A DNA stretch of 64,000 bases from a bacterium (GTDB taxonomy: Bacteria > Hydrothermota > UBA3073 > JACQXS01 > JAQTXJ01): NCBI GenBank assembly GCA_028716385.1, contig JAQUPX010000005.1, positions 1-64,000 of the forward strand, read 5' to 3'. Every line of letters starts with the position of its first letter. The first letter of the stretch is position 1. The position numbers were made by a program, and so were the translations under genes. Under the pieces are notes generated by a model. It did no database searches. It worked only from the letters and a program-made list of their open reading frames with translations, and was not told the origin of the DNA. This document shows, one piece after another, positions 1 to 7,476 of this stretch.

Positions 1-2
1 TT

Positions 3-692
3 GACAGTTTATTGAAAATAGCAATCTTAAATGAACCGAGAAGTTATAAGGGATTTACTAAACCAGAGAAACCTATATACCTTAACCCATCAAAAAGTGG
101 GTTTTTGGAGTTAAATGGATAAGCATTTAATTTTATTAAGGATACTTATAAAATAGAATTTGAATTCCTTTTGTCTTACCCAGCATCATTACCGTTAGTA
201 CGAGAAACTGGTGGGAGGACTCAACAAATTGCAGAGAAATATGATATTCAAAACATTATAGATTTACACGTAAATAAAAATGCTAACAATACTGTTTGTT
301 TATGTCCTAGTCCGAAAGCAAAACTGAAATATCCTAATGGAGTGGATATTATAGATTTTATTCATTCTCTCGTAATTCCATTTTTCTATGGTCTAAGTTA
401 TTATGAAAAGAAGGGGAAATGGCCGTGGGGAACATATAGTCATGGAGATTTAGGAATTTTTGAATTTTATGCTGAAAATAGAAAACCAAATTCAATGGAT
501 GGAGATTTAATAGTTAACTGTAAAAAGGATTTAAAAGAAATACATAGAATCTTATTTGAACAAAACCATATTGTTTTGGAAGATTTGGATTGTCCCTGTG
601 GTTCTTTAAGGAAATTTAAAAACTGTCATGAAAGAGCCTTTGAGGGAGCAAAACTATTGAAAGAGGATATTAAATTATTGCCAATTAGATAG
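3..692 (+). pseudogene. SEC-C motif protein, broken by an in-frame stop and cut by the window edge
   Basis: One reading frame runs from the left edge to 692 with a single interruption, a TAA at 120-122. Before the stop it encodes about 39 residues ending 'SKSGFLELNG'; after it the same frame continues through 'FEFLLSYPASLPLVRETGG'. The only start after the stop is a TTG at 171, with no convincing ribosome site. The C-terminus has a SEC-C-type zinc motif (CPCGS, then K-x-x-NCH) near the end, and the 'PFFYGLSYYEKKGKWPWG..SHG' block resembles what is seen beside SEC-C in E2-like proteins. I read it as a gene inactivated by one stop, or a sequencing error. The 5' part lies outside the window. SEC-C presence is clear; the function is unknown. 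Confidence 0.6.
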
Positions 693-737
693 TAGTTTTA
701 TGCCTATATATTTTTTGTAGTAAACTGTTCAAACCGC

Positions 738-1520
738 TTAAGTAGTTGGAATCAATGCGCTTGAGTCGCAGGAGAGAGAGTAGGTGGTATCATTGGAAAA
801 GAACAAGAACACGCTTAGGAATTTTGGATTGAGAGATTCGTCTATGAAGATGGAGGTTTCGCCGCGGTGGCGGAGACTTCTGCCGTAGAAAACTTTTAAT
901 TCGTAATCGCCGTCTGAGAGAATGGAGTTCTGCTGTTTTGTGAAGAAGGCGTTCTCGCTATACTTGTGGACCTCGTTTGAATAAAAGAACGTGTCAAAGA
1001 CTTTCATATCCCTGTCTGAAGGTTTGCAATAAAAAACTAATATGTGCGCGATGTCTTCGGACGTGCCGTTTTTGTGGATACGCGAGTCCCACTTCAGAGA
1101 AAGCCGGTTGCCTTCGTAGATCAGATTCTGCGGGGTATTTTTGGGTTCGAATAGTTTGCCTTCGTAGATGGGATTCATCGCGGAAAGGTTTACCCAATTG
1201 GATTCCGACAGGGGAAGGTTTTTATTCGGAATAGAGTCGTATAAGAAACCTATGTTTTGGCGGATGAAAGAATTGTGTTCGAGCATCCGATAGTTGCGGT
1301 TTTTCCAGTACTTGCGGAATCCGGGACGCAAAAGATGATATATCCGCATTGTGAGCGCCAACAGAGCGCTCATATTTTTGAAGCCGATGCTCTGTTCCTT
1401 AGGGAAAAGAGTGTAGTCCCGCTTCAAGTAAACGATTTGTTTGCCCCGTATGTAGGAGAACGTTATGTTCCCGACGGAGCCTTTTATTGTGCCGAAAGAA
1501 CTGCCGAGACAGATTGCCAT
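738..1520 (-). CDS. DUF6266-like protein of unknown function
   Basis: A 260-residue protein. The start is well supported: AGGAGGT lies just upstream of the ATG at 1520. The N-terminus is rich in Gly and beta-type residues ('GSSFGTIKGSVGNITFSYIRGKQ'-type pattern) and matches the opening of DUF6266 proteins, which begin with a G-x-x-G-K-V-G-N-V element followed by a basic strand. The middle 'MSALLALTMRIYHLLRPGF' helix also fits that family. No signal peptide or catalytic motif is visible. It sits alone, convergent with the broken gene to its left. Its codon usage looks richer in G+C than its neighbours. DUF6266 members are often found near phage-like or tail-like genes, but nothing here proves such a role. 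Confidence 0.6.
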   Translation of the reverse strand: MAICLGSSFGTIKGSVGNITFSYIRGKQIVYLKRDYTLFPKEQSIGFKNMSALLALTMRIYHLLRPGFRKYWKNRNYRMLEHNSFIRQNIGFLYDSIPNKNLPLSESNWVNLSAMNPIYEGKLFEPKNTPQNLIYEGNRLSLKWDSRIHKNGTSEDIAHILVFYCKPSDRDMKVFDTFFYSNEVHKYSENAFFTKQQNSILSDGDYELKVFYGRSLRHRGETSIFIDESLNPKFLSVFLFFSNDTTYSLSCDSSALIPTT

Positions 1521-2044
1521 TTTGACCTCCTATAGTCCAAAAATTAAATATTAAATATCAAAAATAAACAAAATGTGCACAAAACGAAAAGTCGCAGAGT
1601 ACGCAGAGAAAATAAATAAAAAAGAACGAAAAACAGATTAGAATTACAGAAAAATCTGAGAAAACAGAGAGCACGCAAAGAAGAAAACGGAGAAGGGGGG
1701 AAAGGGAACAAACAGTATATCAGGTTATCAGTGGATCAGAAGGCAGAAGATCAGGTTATTCCTCCTTCGGCGGACAGGCAGGGCATCAGGAACAAAAGCG
1801 GAGAAGGGGAGAAGGGAGATTTTTTTTAGTTTTAAAAATGGGTTTTTGGAATTTTCCCCGAAACGACATAATAAGAATGGATACTTCAAGGATAAAAAAC
1901 TACACAAAATCCTAATATTTTACTAGAAATACTAATATTTTACTAGGAATTTTTCTTGCATTGTGGAAATGAGGAGGTAAATTAGAAAACAATTTTAATT
2001 GGTATAAAAGTAGAAAATATTTATAAAATCGAGGTAATATAATT
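1521..2044. repeat. Gene-free A-rich spacer made of recurring short sequence words
   Basis: No supportable gene. The spacer contains words that recur in other spacers of this window: 'cgcagagtacgcagagaa', 'cagtatatcaggttatcagtgg', 'gcagaagatcagg' and 'ggagaaggggagaaggg'. A GC-rich partial palindrome around 1761-1782 interrupts one of these words. A short tandem 'actaatattttactag' lies at about 1910-1942. The last 15 bases hold the GAGGT ribosome site of the following gene. Confidence 0.6.
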
Positions 2045-4150
2045 ATGGGTAAAAAACTTACGCCTTTGCCGGCTTTGTCAGATGAATGGACTTTGGAAGA
2101 TAGTATAAATTATACTCCTTATATAGAGGCGCTAACAAAAACGATTCTTGAATGTGAGACTCCTTTTACAATGGGATTATACGGACCGTGGGGAAAAGGT
2201 AAAACATCTACAATGAGGCTAATAGAAAAAAATCTACAAGAGAAAGACAAAAATAAAAATAATATAATCACGATTTTTTATAATCCGTGGGAATACCAAT
2301 TTGATGAACATCTTATTGTCCCGTTATTGCATACTATAAGATATAAAATAAATAAGTCTAAGTGGGGTAAAGTAAAAACATCTTCTTTCGTAGAGAAATT
2401 TGATAATGTTATTTTTGGGGCAGCCTATGTGTTGTCAGAAAGAATAGGATTTAAAGCAAAGGATTTTGTGGAAACAGCGAATGTTCGTCATGATTTAAAA
2501 GAAAAGGAGAAGGCAAAGAATTTATCTTTTCTTACAGAAGGGGAGACAATAAAAAAACTTTTTGAATCGGCAATTGACGAATTGATAGGGGAGGGTGAAA
2601 GAAAAATAGTCATATTTGTTGACGACCTTGACCGATGTTTGCCTGAATATGCGTTAAAGATTCTGGAAGCAATAAAAATATATCTCAGTGTAAAGGGGTG
2701 TGTTTTTGTTCTTGGGGTAGAAAAGAAGATGATTCAAAATGCAATACTATATCATTATAGAGAAGTAAAAGAAGGGACCTTTTCAGGAAAAGATTATCTG
2801 GATAAGCTTATTCAACTTTCTTATAATTTACCTGATATGCGTAAAATAGGGGTAGGGAAACTTTTGTATAAAATTTCTAAAAAGATAAAATTATTTAAGA
2901 ACCCTGAAGAAAAAAAGAAATGCATAGAGATTGTTCAAGAATGTATAGACCCTATTCCCCGCACAGTAAAAAGATTTGTAAACAGTATAATACTCCAAGA
3001 AAACATTAGAGAAGAGTTAAAGAAAACATTCATTAAAAAGAAAAAATTTGATTTGGATATTAAAAACATAATAAAGTTGAGACTTATTTATTTTATCAAT
3101 GAGAACTTAAGTCTTTCTAAACAAGATTTATGGGAATTACAAGAAAGATATAGAAATCCAACATCCACAAAGAGATTGCCGCTGTTAAAAGAAAAATATG
3201 GAGACATTACACCAGAACATTGGGTTAGAATAGAAAAAATTATAAAGTATGCGGAGCCCTTTAAGGAGGAAGAAATAGGTAAATATCTTGAAGTTTTATG
3301 CCCGGAGGAGTTAAAGAGTAAAAGAGATAAGAATACTATGAAAATAATAGAGTTAAAAAGAGTAAGAAAAATCAGAGATTGTACGGCTATAATTAACACG
3401 GTTCTGACATTAGGGCAAATAGGAGATGAGTCAGCAATTCCGGAGTTGATAGAGACATTGACGAGTAGTAACGATGCTGTTTACGCTGCTGTCGTTTCAG
3501 CATTGGAACAAATAGGGGATAAATTAGCAATTTCGAAAATAGAAGAGACATTAGAGAGTAAAGACAATAGTAATAATGTAGAATTTAGATGTAGGCTAAT
3601 TTTGGCATTAGGGCAAATAGGCAGCAAGTCAGTAATTCCGTTTCTAACAGATTTATATCGAAAAGAAAAGAAATTAGAAAATGGCAACACAAAAGTTAAA
3701 CTTACGGCAATTGAAACATTAGGATATATAGGAGATAAGGATGTAATTCCTGCGTTAGAAGAGGCATTAGACGATGGAGATAAAAAAGTTAGGTTTCTTG
3801 CAGTTTGGGGGTTGTTAGGACAAATACAACATAAACAAAAAATTCTTTCAATATTAGAAGATGCATTAAAAAAAGAGCCGGACCCAGAAGTTAGATATAA
3901 AGTAGTTTTGGTATTAGAGCAAATAGGCGGGGGGGAAGTAATCCCATTGTTAGAAAATACATTGTTAAACGATAAGGACGCAGAAGTTAAACGTAAGATA
4001 ATTTTAGTATTGGAGTATATAGGCAGTGAAAAAGGTACGGCGGCAGCAGTTAAACATAACCGTGAAGTAATTTCGGCGCTAGAAAAGGCAGTAAAAGATA
4101 ATGACATCGGGAAAGAGGTAACGCAGGCATTAGAGAGGTTAAGGAAATGA
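2045..4150 (+). CDS. KAP-family P-loop NTPase with C-terminal HEAT repeats
   Basis: A 701-residue protein. Residues 47-54 are a Walker A motif (GPWGKGKT) and about 187-196 a Walker B (IVIFVDDLDRC), the spacing and 'DDLDR' signature of KAP NTPases. The KAP domain spans roughly 15-335, including the family's 'FYNPWEYQFDE' segment. From about residue 445 to the end are seven or so HEAT/PBS-lyase-like units recognisable by repeated 'L-x-x-IGD..AIPxLxE'. Canonical KAP transmembrane segments are not evident, so it is probably cytosolic or peripheral. Start: GAGGTAAT 9 bases before ATG. Its last four bases are the ATGA start of a serine hydrolase, so the two are translationally coupled. KAP NTPases occur in phage-exclusion proteins (PifA); sensing through the HEAT array is my inference. 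A run of seven G lies at 3929-3935 in the HEAT region. Confidence 0.88.
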   Translation: MGKKLTPLPALSDEWTLEDSINYTPYIEALTKTILECETPFTMGLYGPWGKGKTSTMRLIEKNLQEKDKNKNNIITIFYNPWEYQFDEHLIVPLLHTIRYKINKSKWGKVKTSSFVEKFDNVIFGAAYVLSERIGFKAKDFVETANVRHDLKEKEKAKNLSFLTEGETIKKLFESAIDELIGEGERKIVIFVDDLDRCLPEYALKILEAIKIYLSVKGCVFVLGVEKKMIQNAILYHYREVKEGTFSGKDYLDKLIQLSYNLPDMRKIGVGKLLYKISKKIKLFKNPEEKKKCIEIVQECIDPIPRTVKRFVNSIILQENIREELKKTFIKKKKFDLDIKNIIKLRLIYFINENLSLSKQDLWELQERYRNPTSTKRLPLLKEKYGDITPEHWVRIEKIIKYAEPFKEEEIGKYLEVLCPEELKSKRDKNTMKIIELKRVRKIRDCTAIINTVLTLGQIGDESAIPELIETLTSSNDAVYAAVVSALEQIGDKLAISKIEETLESKDNSNNVEFRCRLILALGQIGSKSVIPFLTDLYRKEKKLENGNTKVKLTAIETLGYIGDKDVIPALEEALDDGDKKVRFLAVWGLLGQIQHKQKILSILEDALKKEPDPEVRYKVVLVLEQIGGGEVIPLLENTLLNDKDAEVKRKIILVLEYIGSEKGTAAAVKHNREVISALEKAVKDNDIGKEVTQALERLRK

Positions 4151-4971
4151 GCGTTGACCCTAAGAAACCAAGAAAGATTTTAGTCGTGCATGGAGTCCAA
4201 ACAGGACAAAATAATGATATAAATTCTCACGAGGGAATTAAAAAACTTATTATTTCGCGTCTTACACCGGAACAACTTTCAATAGTTAAATTCGAGACGG
4301 AAATGTACAGATACGAAAACATCAATGATAATGCCCAACGCGGATTGAAAAAAGTGCTCGGCATATTTTTAGTCAATTTACTCGGGAAAGTACCCGTAGG
4401 AGCACTGGTCGGGAAACTTGTTGAAAACGGCGTAGACGTCGTGGGAGACGTGTTGATAAACCTGCAGGAAGGAAGCACCGCTGCAACCATACGGGACGGG
4501 CTTATAAGTAAAATCGAAAATATTTATGAACAAGGAAATCCTCTCTATATAGTGGCTCACAGCCTCGGTACGATTTATTCATTTGACGCCATTAATAAAC
4601 TTATTAAAAATAAAAAGTATTTTGACCGCAAGTCCAGGACTACATGGCCTGTCCAGGCATTAGTAACTATGGGGTCTCCTATCGGGTTATCAATGTTTAA
4701 TAGAAATAGAGTAGAAAATTTCAAACCCGGCTCTAACCGTTTTCGCTGGATGAATTACTGGGCACGCACAGACCCGGTAGTATCGGGTAGTTTCTACGGA
4801 AAGCCTGTTGAAAAATACCAGATTGCAGAGAAGTTTTCCACAAATCCTAATTCGGGTTGGAATCTACAGGACCGTGTTGTGGACAGTAAACAGGCATGGT
4901 TGGGAGCGCATATAAGTTATTGGAACGATTCCGGTATTGGAGACGATTTGGTTTCTTTGATTACAAGTTAA
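4147..4971 (+). CDS. Alpha/beta-fold serine hydrolase (lipase/esterase-like) coupled to the KAP NTPase
   Basis: A 274-residue protein with no signal peptide. The opening strand 'KILVVHGVQTG' is the lipase oxyanion-hole region, and A-H-S-L-G at 137-141 is the nucleophile elbow (Ser139). By position Asp209 ('TDPVV') and His255 ('GAHISYW') complete a plausible triad. Residues about 70-105 form a hydrophobic, Gly/Val-rich stretch unusual for a soluble hydrolase, which could touch a membrane. It overlaps the KAP gene by ATGA, so the pair is one operon and their products should be made in fixed ratio. Substrate unknown; lipids, as with PGAP1-like and DUF-type esterases, are the simplest guess. A regulated hydrolase under NTPase control would fit an abortive-infection effector, but that is inference. 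Confidence 0.8.
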   Translation: MSVDPKKPRKILVVHGVQTGQNNDINSHEGIKKLIISRLTPEQLSIVKFETEMYRYENINDNAQRGLKKVLGIFLVNLLGKVPVGALVGKLVENGVDVVGDVLINLQEGSTAATIRDGLISKIENIYEQGNPLYIVAHSLGTIYSFDAINKLIKNKKYFDRKSRTTWPVQALVTMGSPIGLSMFNRNRVENFKPGSNRFRWMNYWARTDPVVSGSFYGKPVEKYQIAEKFSTNPNSGWNLQDRVVDSKQAWLGAHISYWNDSGIGDDLVSLITS

Positions 4972-4990
4972 TGAAGGGGAAGAAAAGATT

Positions 4991-5169
4991 TTGGATTTTA
5001 GATTTTGGAATGGGGATTGAACAGATTAACGGATTAACAGATTGGGGATTGCGGATTTTGGATTTAACAGATTAAAAGAAAAGAATTTGGATTGCGGATT
5101 TGAACGGAAAAAAAGAAATTTGGAATTTGGATTTTAGATTTTGGAATGGGGATTGAACAGATTAACGGA
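4991..5169 (+). repeat. 43-bp direct repeat in a word-repeat spacer
   Basis: A 43-base sequence at 4991-5033 is repeated exactly at 5127-5169. Between them are shortened versions of the same words ('gattaacggattaacagattgggg', 'gcggattttggattt'). The unit is built from 'ttggattttagattttgg', which also encodes the linkers of the secreted propeller proteins further right (as 'SKIQNLK'-type peptides on the other strand). No gene is seen in 4972-5255. Confidence 0.85.
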
Positions 5170-5255
5170 GAATGAAAAAGGAGTAATTGGTAGTAACTTA
5201 TGGTAACGTATAGTAACTGGTTGTAGCAGAAAGAAAGGGAACAGAGGGGAAAGGG

Positions 5256-5774
5256 ATGAAACGAAAAGTTTGGGTATTGCTTTTATTTGTTTTTATTTTT
5301 ACGGGATGTACTCAATATACCTACTATGGCAGTATTGAAAGCGAAGACTCTTCAGGGAAAATGCGGAAACATCTTGTTTACTGGACTAAAACGGAACGAG
5401 TATTATGGTTTGATGAATGTTCGGAAGTTGTGCGGCTGTTAACGGAATGCAGTTTAGAAACAATTGCGTTTAAGGAGACAGAAAAAGACGGGATTGTTTT
5501 TATAAGCCCTTCAGAAGAACACAAAGGAGTAGGCAAAATCGTGGAAGTGGGAGAACCTTGCGGGAAAATATTAAATGCGAAAAAAGTTAAAGAATTAACG
5601 GATGACACTTTACGGTTGGCAATTTATTGCCAGTACGTTCTTGAAGATAGTGGTTTTACTGTGGGAAATCACTCTTACCTAAAGGCGGGGACATACGCAT
5701 TTGGTATTGTAAAAGCTAAGAGTTCCGAATTTAAGGGTGGTGTTCCGACGCGGCCTGAATGTCGTGAGAAATAA
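5256..5774 (+). CDS. Small lipoprotein, function unknown
   Basis: A 172-residue protein with a classical lipoprotein signal: 'MKRK', a hydrophobic run and a lipobox ending TGC, giving Cys18 as the lipidated residue. The mature part has Cys residues at several positions and no recognised domain. It would be anchored to a membrane on the periplasmic side. The ATG follows a purine-rich 'gaggggaaaggg' ribosome site. It lies after the KAP/hydrolase pair, separated by 280 bases of repeats, so there is no reason to put it in that operon. Real gene by signal and codon pattern; no function can be assigned. Confidence 0.7.
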   Translation: MKRKVWVLLLFVFIFTGCTQYTYYGSIESEDSSGKMRKHLVYWTKTERVLWFDECSEVVRLLTECSLETIAFKETEKDGIVFISPSEEHKGVGKIVEVGEPCGKILNAKKVKELTDDTLRLAIYCQYVLEDSGFTVGNHSYLKAGTYAFGIVKAKSSEFKGGVPTRPECREK

Positions 5775-5813
5775 GAGGAAGAGTATAATAGGAAAAGAAA
5801 ACAGAAAATAATG

Positions 5814-5954
5814 AGTCAGAAACACTGATAAGTTAGAGTCCCGCTAGCGGTGGGAAAACTCCAACTAACCCAGCTGAGCTGCCCCGCTAAAGCGGGGTTT
5901 CGCTTCGCTCCAGATAAGTTGGACTAATCCCGCCAGGGCGGGAAAAGTCCAACT
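5814..5954 (+). repeat. Two nested-palindrome hairpin elements upstream of a membrane-protein gene
   Basis: The first unit begins with 'gtcagaaacactgataagttaga' (5815-5837) and folds around a GC-rich centre (about 5829-5867). The second, 5917-5954, pairs AGTTGGACT with AGTCCAACT around a CCCGCC/GGCGGG core. Between them CCCCGC-TAAA-GCGGGG (5882-5897) is a third hairpin. The first unit's flank recurs, with one base inserted, on the minus strand at 24359-24382, also just upstream of a gene. The second hairpin ends 11 bases before the next gene's start codon. Confidence 0.8.
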
Positions 5955-5965
5955 AAGGAGGGGGA

Positions 5966-6418
5966 ATGAATACGACTGAATTAGATGCACTTTTTACCCG
6001 GGAAAGTTTACTGGGGTTGCAAGGTGCAGTAGCGGCTTCTTTGTTAGTGCCTAACATTGTTTGTTATTTGTTTGGGCAAAAAGCCGATAGATACAGGAAA
6101 TGGCTATCGCTTATAGTGGCATTAGGGTTAGCCTTTATAACGGCACATATAGCGCCAACTCAATCAGGGATGAAATGGGTACTCGCTTTTTTTAACGGGT
6201 TGCTGATTTTCTCGTCTGCAGCCGGGATGAATCAAATATCTGCAGCCGGAGCCGGCAAAGGACAAAACGAGACAAGCCCAAATGATGTTGTTCCGAATGT
6301 GATAAAATCGGCTAACATTCCAAGAGGGGTGGGGAAAGCCGGGAAACAAGAAGAGGGTGCAGTAAGCGTCGGGGAGAGTTCAGTAAAGCCCAGGAAGTTT
6401 TTTACGAATTGGTTTTGA
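5966..6418 (+). CDS. Small multi-pass membrane protein (holin-like), function unknown
   Basis: A 150-residue protein. Three hydrophobic segments are visible, at about 14-35, 45-62 and 68-86, followed by a Gly/Ser/Lys-rich hydrophilic tail of 60 residues ending in the aromatic 'RKFFTNWF'. The start is firm: 'aaggaggggga' precedes the ATG. Size, three short helices and a charged tail resemble holins, but no lysis genes are nearby, so this is only a comparison of shape. The mRNA leader would contain the strong hairpin at 5917-5954. Confidence 0.6.
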   Translation: MNTTELDALFTRESLLGLQGAVAASLLVPNIVCYLFGQKADRYRKWLSLIVALGLAFITAHIAPTQSGMKWVLAFFNGLLIFSSAAGMNQISAAGAGKGQNETSPNDVVPNVIKSANIPRGVGKAGKQEEGAVSVGESSVKPRKFFTNWF

Positions 6419-7240
6419 TTTTTTGGGGGAAAACATAGTAACAGATAGTAATAACTGTAACTGATGGTAACTCGTTGTAACAGAAACGGAAAGAATTTTT
6501 AGCCACACCTGCCTGCCGGCAGGCAGGGAATGCCACAGAACAACACAGAAAAAAGAGAATAACGTAAAGAGTTTTGGTCACAGACAAATACGGAACAACG
6601 CAGAAAAACAGAACAGAAAGATTTAGGGTTGAAAAATAACAGAGAAGGGGAGAAAGGGAACAAACAGTATATCAGGTTATCAGTGGATCAGAAGGCAGAA
6701 GATCAGGGCATCAGGGTATCAGAAACAGAAAAAAAGAATAGGACATAGAGGACATGTGAAAAAGTAGGTAGTAGGAAGCAGGTAGGGAAAATTAAATATT
6801 AAAAATCAAATATCAAATATACAGATAAAAAAGTAAGGAAAGATGCCTGCCTGCGGTAGGCAGGGATTCCCGCCACCGCCAAGGAGGCGGGGTCAAAAGA
6901 CGTGACATCAAGTGCGGGATGACAAACGAAACATATGAAAAAGTAGGTAGTAGGAAGGGACAGAAAAGATAAGGGAGGAGCACGTGCTCCCAGCTACCCA
7001 ATGAAAGGATTCGTTAATAGGGTATTAGTGTCCTATGCTTCGCTTCAGGATAAGTATCTCTAATCGCGCAAGCGCTCAAGAGCTACCTATAATAGTTATT
7101 CGGAAAAGAAAACGGAGAAGGGAAAGGGAACAACAGTATATCAGAAGATCAGCAAATCAGTTGGCAGAAGATCAGGGCATCAGGGTATCAGAAACAGAAA
7201 AAAAGAATAGGACATAGAGGTCGGAGGAGAAAATAAAACA
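6419..7240. repeat. Gene-free spacer filled with recurring words and palindromes
   Basis: I see no gene. The words include 'gccacagaa..acacagaaaaaa', 'cagtatatcaggttatcagtggatcagaaggcagaagatcagg' fragments (also at 1710-1790 and 7130-7190), 'gtaggtagtaggaag' (twice, 6762 and 6942) and 'attaaatattaaaaatcaaatat' (also at 1545 and 22810). The block 7030-7095 ('gtcctatgcttcgcttcaggata', then 'aatcgcgcaagcgctcaag') has a diverged copy at 24477-24640. Palindromes are at 6508-6527 and 6842-6895. Short open frames here only translate repeats. Confidence 0.65.
6508..6527. repeat. Perfect 20-bp palindrome inserted in a word repeat
   Basis: The 20 bases are a perfect inverted repeat (CCTGCCTGCC and its complement). 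Removing them restores 'agccacagaatg', the sequence found uninterrupted at about 8762-8773. This is therefore a filled site with a matching empty site in the same window. Confidence 0.85.
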
Positions 7241-7420
7241 GAGATGGGGCAGTTGCGCAAGCTAAAGCTTGCGGCTACCAAGCTGTTTTTATCGGATGGG
7301 GTGCCCGGCAGAGTCCGCCTCAGGCGGATTAAAACCCTATCCCTAGCCATTTTGGGCTAAAGCCCGGAAGAGTATTGTTTTGCTTGTTTCCTTCCCCCCG
7401 TCCTAAAGAACGGGGTAATT
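7241..7420. repeat. Cluster of GC-rich hairpins downstream of pgk
   Basis: Several short inverted repeats follow each other: 'gcgcaagctaaagcttgcggc' type at about 7254-7275, 'tccgcctcaggcgga' at about 7313-7327, 'gggctaaagccc' at about 7352-7363 and 'ccccg..cggggt' at about 7396-7415. They lie beyond the pgk terminator. Each is a member of a palindrome class found elsewhere in the window. No gene is seen. Confidence 0.65.
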
Positions 7421-7457
7421 TTAAAAAGAAAACGGGCGAGGCAGAGCCTCGCCCGTT
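7421..7457 (-). terminator. Rho-independent terminator of pgk
   Basis: A 12-bp stem (7431-7442 with 7446-7457, GGGCGAGGC core) with a 3-base loop is followed on the minus strand by a T-rich run (complement of 7421-7430). It lies 20 bases after the pgk stop codon. Confidence 0.85.
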
Positions 7458-7476
7458 TGTTAATTGCAGTTAAATA

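Noticed and set aside
5256-6418. Prophage remnant (lipoprotein plus holin-like protein)
   Set aside because: No integrase, structural or lysis gene is next to them; resemblance to a holin is only in size and helix number.
7035-7217. 60-codon frame in a repeat spacer
   Set aside because: The sequence is made of words and palindromes shared with other spacers; composition is not coding-like.
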